In this document: positions 6,517-7,331 of the stretch, in pieces
Layout of the letters: each line of letters starts with the position of its first letter
Numbering within the stretch: position 1 is the first letter of the stretch
Origin: Gammaproteobacteria bacterium
GTDB taxonomy: Bacteria > Pseudomonadota > Gammaproteobacteria > SZUA-229
Direction: 5' to 3'
Assembly (NCBI GenBank): GCA_029879605.1
Contig: JAOUQA010000094.1
Coordinates: forward strand, 1 to 7,331
DNA length: 7,331 nt
Program-made: the position numbers and the translations under genes
The notes under the pieces: generated by a model
Database searches by the model: none
What the model was told of the DNA's origin: nothing
The model's input: the letters and a program-made list of their open reading frames with translations, nothing else

Positions 6517-7331
6517 GATTGCACCTCTTGATCATTAAGATCATGTTGACGAGATATGTTTTTCTGAGTAGTAATCTTCTCCTTGTCTAATATCTCTGGT
6601 TGTTTAACATCATTGCTGTTTTCCAGGTATTGAAAAACCTGAACTCTAAAATTGTACTGGTCAGCCACGTATATCTTATTTTCCGGATCAATATAAAGTC
6701 CGGCTGGTAGAATAAACTGGCCCGGTTCTCGACCCATGGAGCCAAGATTAAGCAGTAACCTGCCCTCGGGATCAAAGATCTGGATATTATTGAAAGCCGC
6801 ATCGGCGACATAAATATGATTTAATGAATCCACCGCTATGCCCTTGGCGCGGACAAACTGTCCGCGGCCATTGCCATTTGAACCAAAGCTTTTATGAAAG
6901 CTACCATCCGGATTGATGATATGAACGCGGAAATTCATACTGTCCGTAATATAAATTTTACCGCTGCTATCTAATGCAATATTGGTAGGAAAGTTAAATT
7001 CCAGCGGGTTTGAGCCGCGTTTGCCAATGGTTTCGATTAGCTGGCCTTTTTTATTAAAGACTACGATGTGGTGTTCCTTACTATCAACAACATAAACACG
7101 GTTGCGTTGATCATCGATAGCAATGCCAACAGGTCTGGTTAAATCACCTTTTTTGCCCATGGCGTACAAAAACTGCCCCCTGGGACTGAAGACTACAACT
7201 CGTTTTAAAATTGAATCAGTTACATAAATATTGCCATGCTTATCTGAGCTGATACCCAGTGGTTTGCTAAGTATGCCGTTACCTTTTGTACCCCAGATAT
7301 CAAATGACTTGTTCTGCTCATCAAAAACCAG
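6513..7331 (-). CDS. NHL-repeat beta-propeller protein (NHL protein A), 5' end outside window
   Basis: The frame is open from the right edge to the TGA at 6515-6513, giving 272 visible residues; the start and any signal or lipobox lie outside. An internal TTG at 7169-7167 is not the start because NHL repeats continue upstream of it. Visible blades begin near residues 24, 67, 114, 162 and 208, with cores YVTDSILK, YVVDSKEH, YITDSMNF, YVADAAFN and YVADQYNF. The first few residues (LVFDEQNK) are the end of another blade, so a six-bladed propeller is likely. The final blades match those of NHL protein B (both end in NxRVQVFQY after the YVAD core). Unlike B, this copy ends in a charged, Lys/Asp/Glu/Gln-rich tail of about 36 residues that is probably disordered. 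The gene is translationally coupled to the tetraheme cytochrome by a 4-base overlap, so it probably acts with that protein, for instance as scaffold or assembly partner (inference). Confidence 0.92.
   Translation of the reverse strand: MVFDEQNKSFDIWGTKGNGILSKPLGISSDKHGNIYVTDSILKRVVVFSPRGQFLYAMGKKGDLTRPVGIAIDDQRNRVYVVDSKEHHIVVFNKKGQLIETIGKRGSNPLEFNFPTNIALDSSGKIYITDSMNFRVHIINPDGSFHKSFGSNGNGRGQFVRAKGIAVDSLNHIYVADAAFNNIQIFDPEGRLLLNLGSMGREPGQFILPAGLYIDPENKIYVADQYNFRVQVFQYLENSNDVKQPEILDKEKITTQKNISRQHDLNDQEVQS
6522..6529 (-). promoter_or_regulatory. strong ribosome binding site of the tetraheme cytochrome gene
   Basis: The coding strand reads AAGAGGTG seven bases before the ATG at 6516-6514 (core AGAGG at 6524-6528). 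It lies inside the last codons of the NHL gene. Together with the ATGA overlap this indicates efficient, coupled re-initiation and confirms the chosen start. Confidence 0.7.

Overview
The whole 7.3 kb window is one dense block of genes read from the minus strand. It encodes an apparatus for moving electrons across the cell envelope of a diderm (Gram-negative) bacterium. Direct reading finds 21 CXXCH heme c attachment motifs in four cytochromes, two six-bladed-type NHL beta-propeller proteins, and one large outer-membrane beta-barrel candidate. Signal peptides, two lipoboxes and the barrel place every complete product outside the cytoplasm. Base composition is moderate by eye (mid-40s % G+C). 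The organism cannot be identified from the sequence: an anaerobic or metal/electrode-respiring member of Pseudomonadota or Desulfobacterota-type lineages would fit, but this is inference.

In the direction of transcription (right to left) the order is: NHL protein A (5' end outside the window, 7331-6513); a small secreted tetraheme cytochrome (6516-5824) that resembles OmcE-type filament-forming cytochromes in size, heme number and histidine economy; a triheme c7-type lipoprotein (5776-5177); a soluble periplasmic triheme c7-type cytochrome (5171-4794); the beta-barrel protein (4842-2704); NHL lipoprotein B (2707-1703); and a large multiheme cytochrome (1716 to beyond position 1) with 11 CXXCH motifs visible. 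Junctions are a 4-base ATGA overlap, a 47-base gap, a 5-base gap, a 49-base overlap, another ATGA overlap and a 14-base overlap. No promoter or terminator is convincing inside the window, so it is the middle of a single operon.

Proposed working model (inference): electrons from the periplasm pass to the two triheme c7 proteins, one soluble and one lipid-anchored on a long flexible linker. They then cross the outer membrane at the barrel and reach cell-surface cytochromes. The tetraheme protein is a candidate polymerising nanowire subunit. The large cytochrome starts with a second copy of the same tetraheme domain followed by at least seven more hemes, so it could be a filament cap, base or terminal reductase. 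The two NHL propellers each sit immediately upstream of one of these two related cytochromes, which suggests a duplicated 'propeller + cytochrome' unit and a role as partner, scaffold or assembly factor.

There is no stretch above 47 bases without a gene, and no RNA gene, mobile element, CRISPR array or integrase-type signal was seen.
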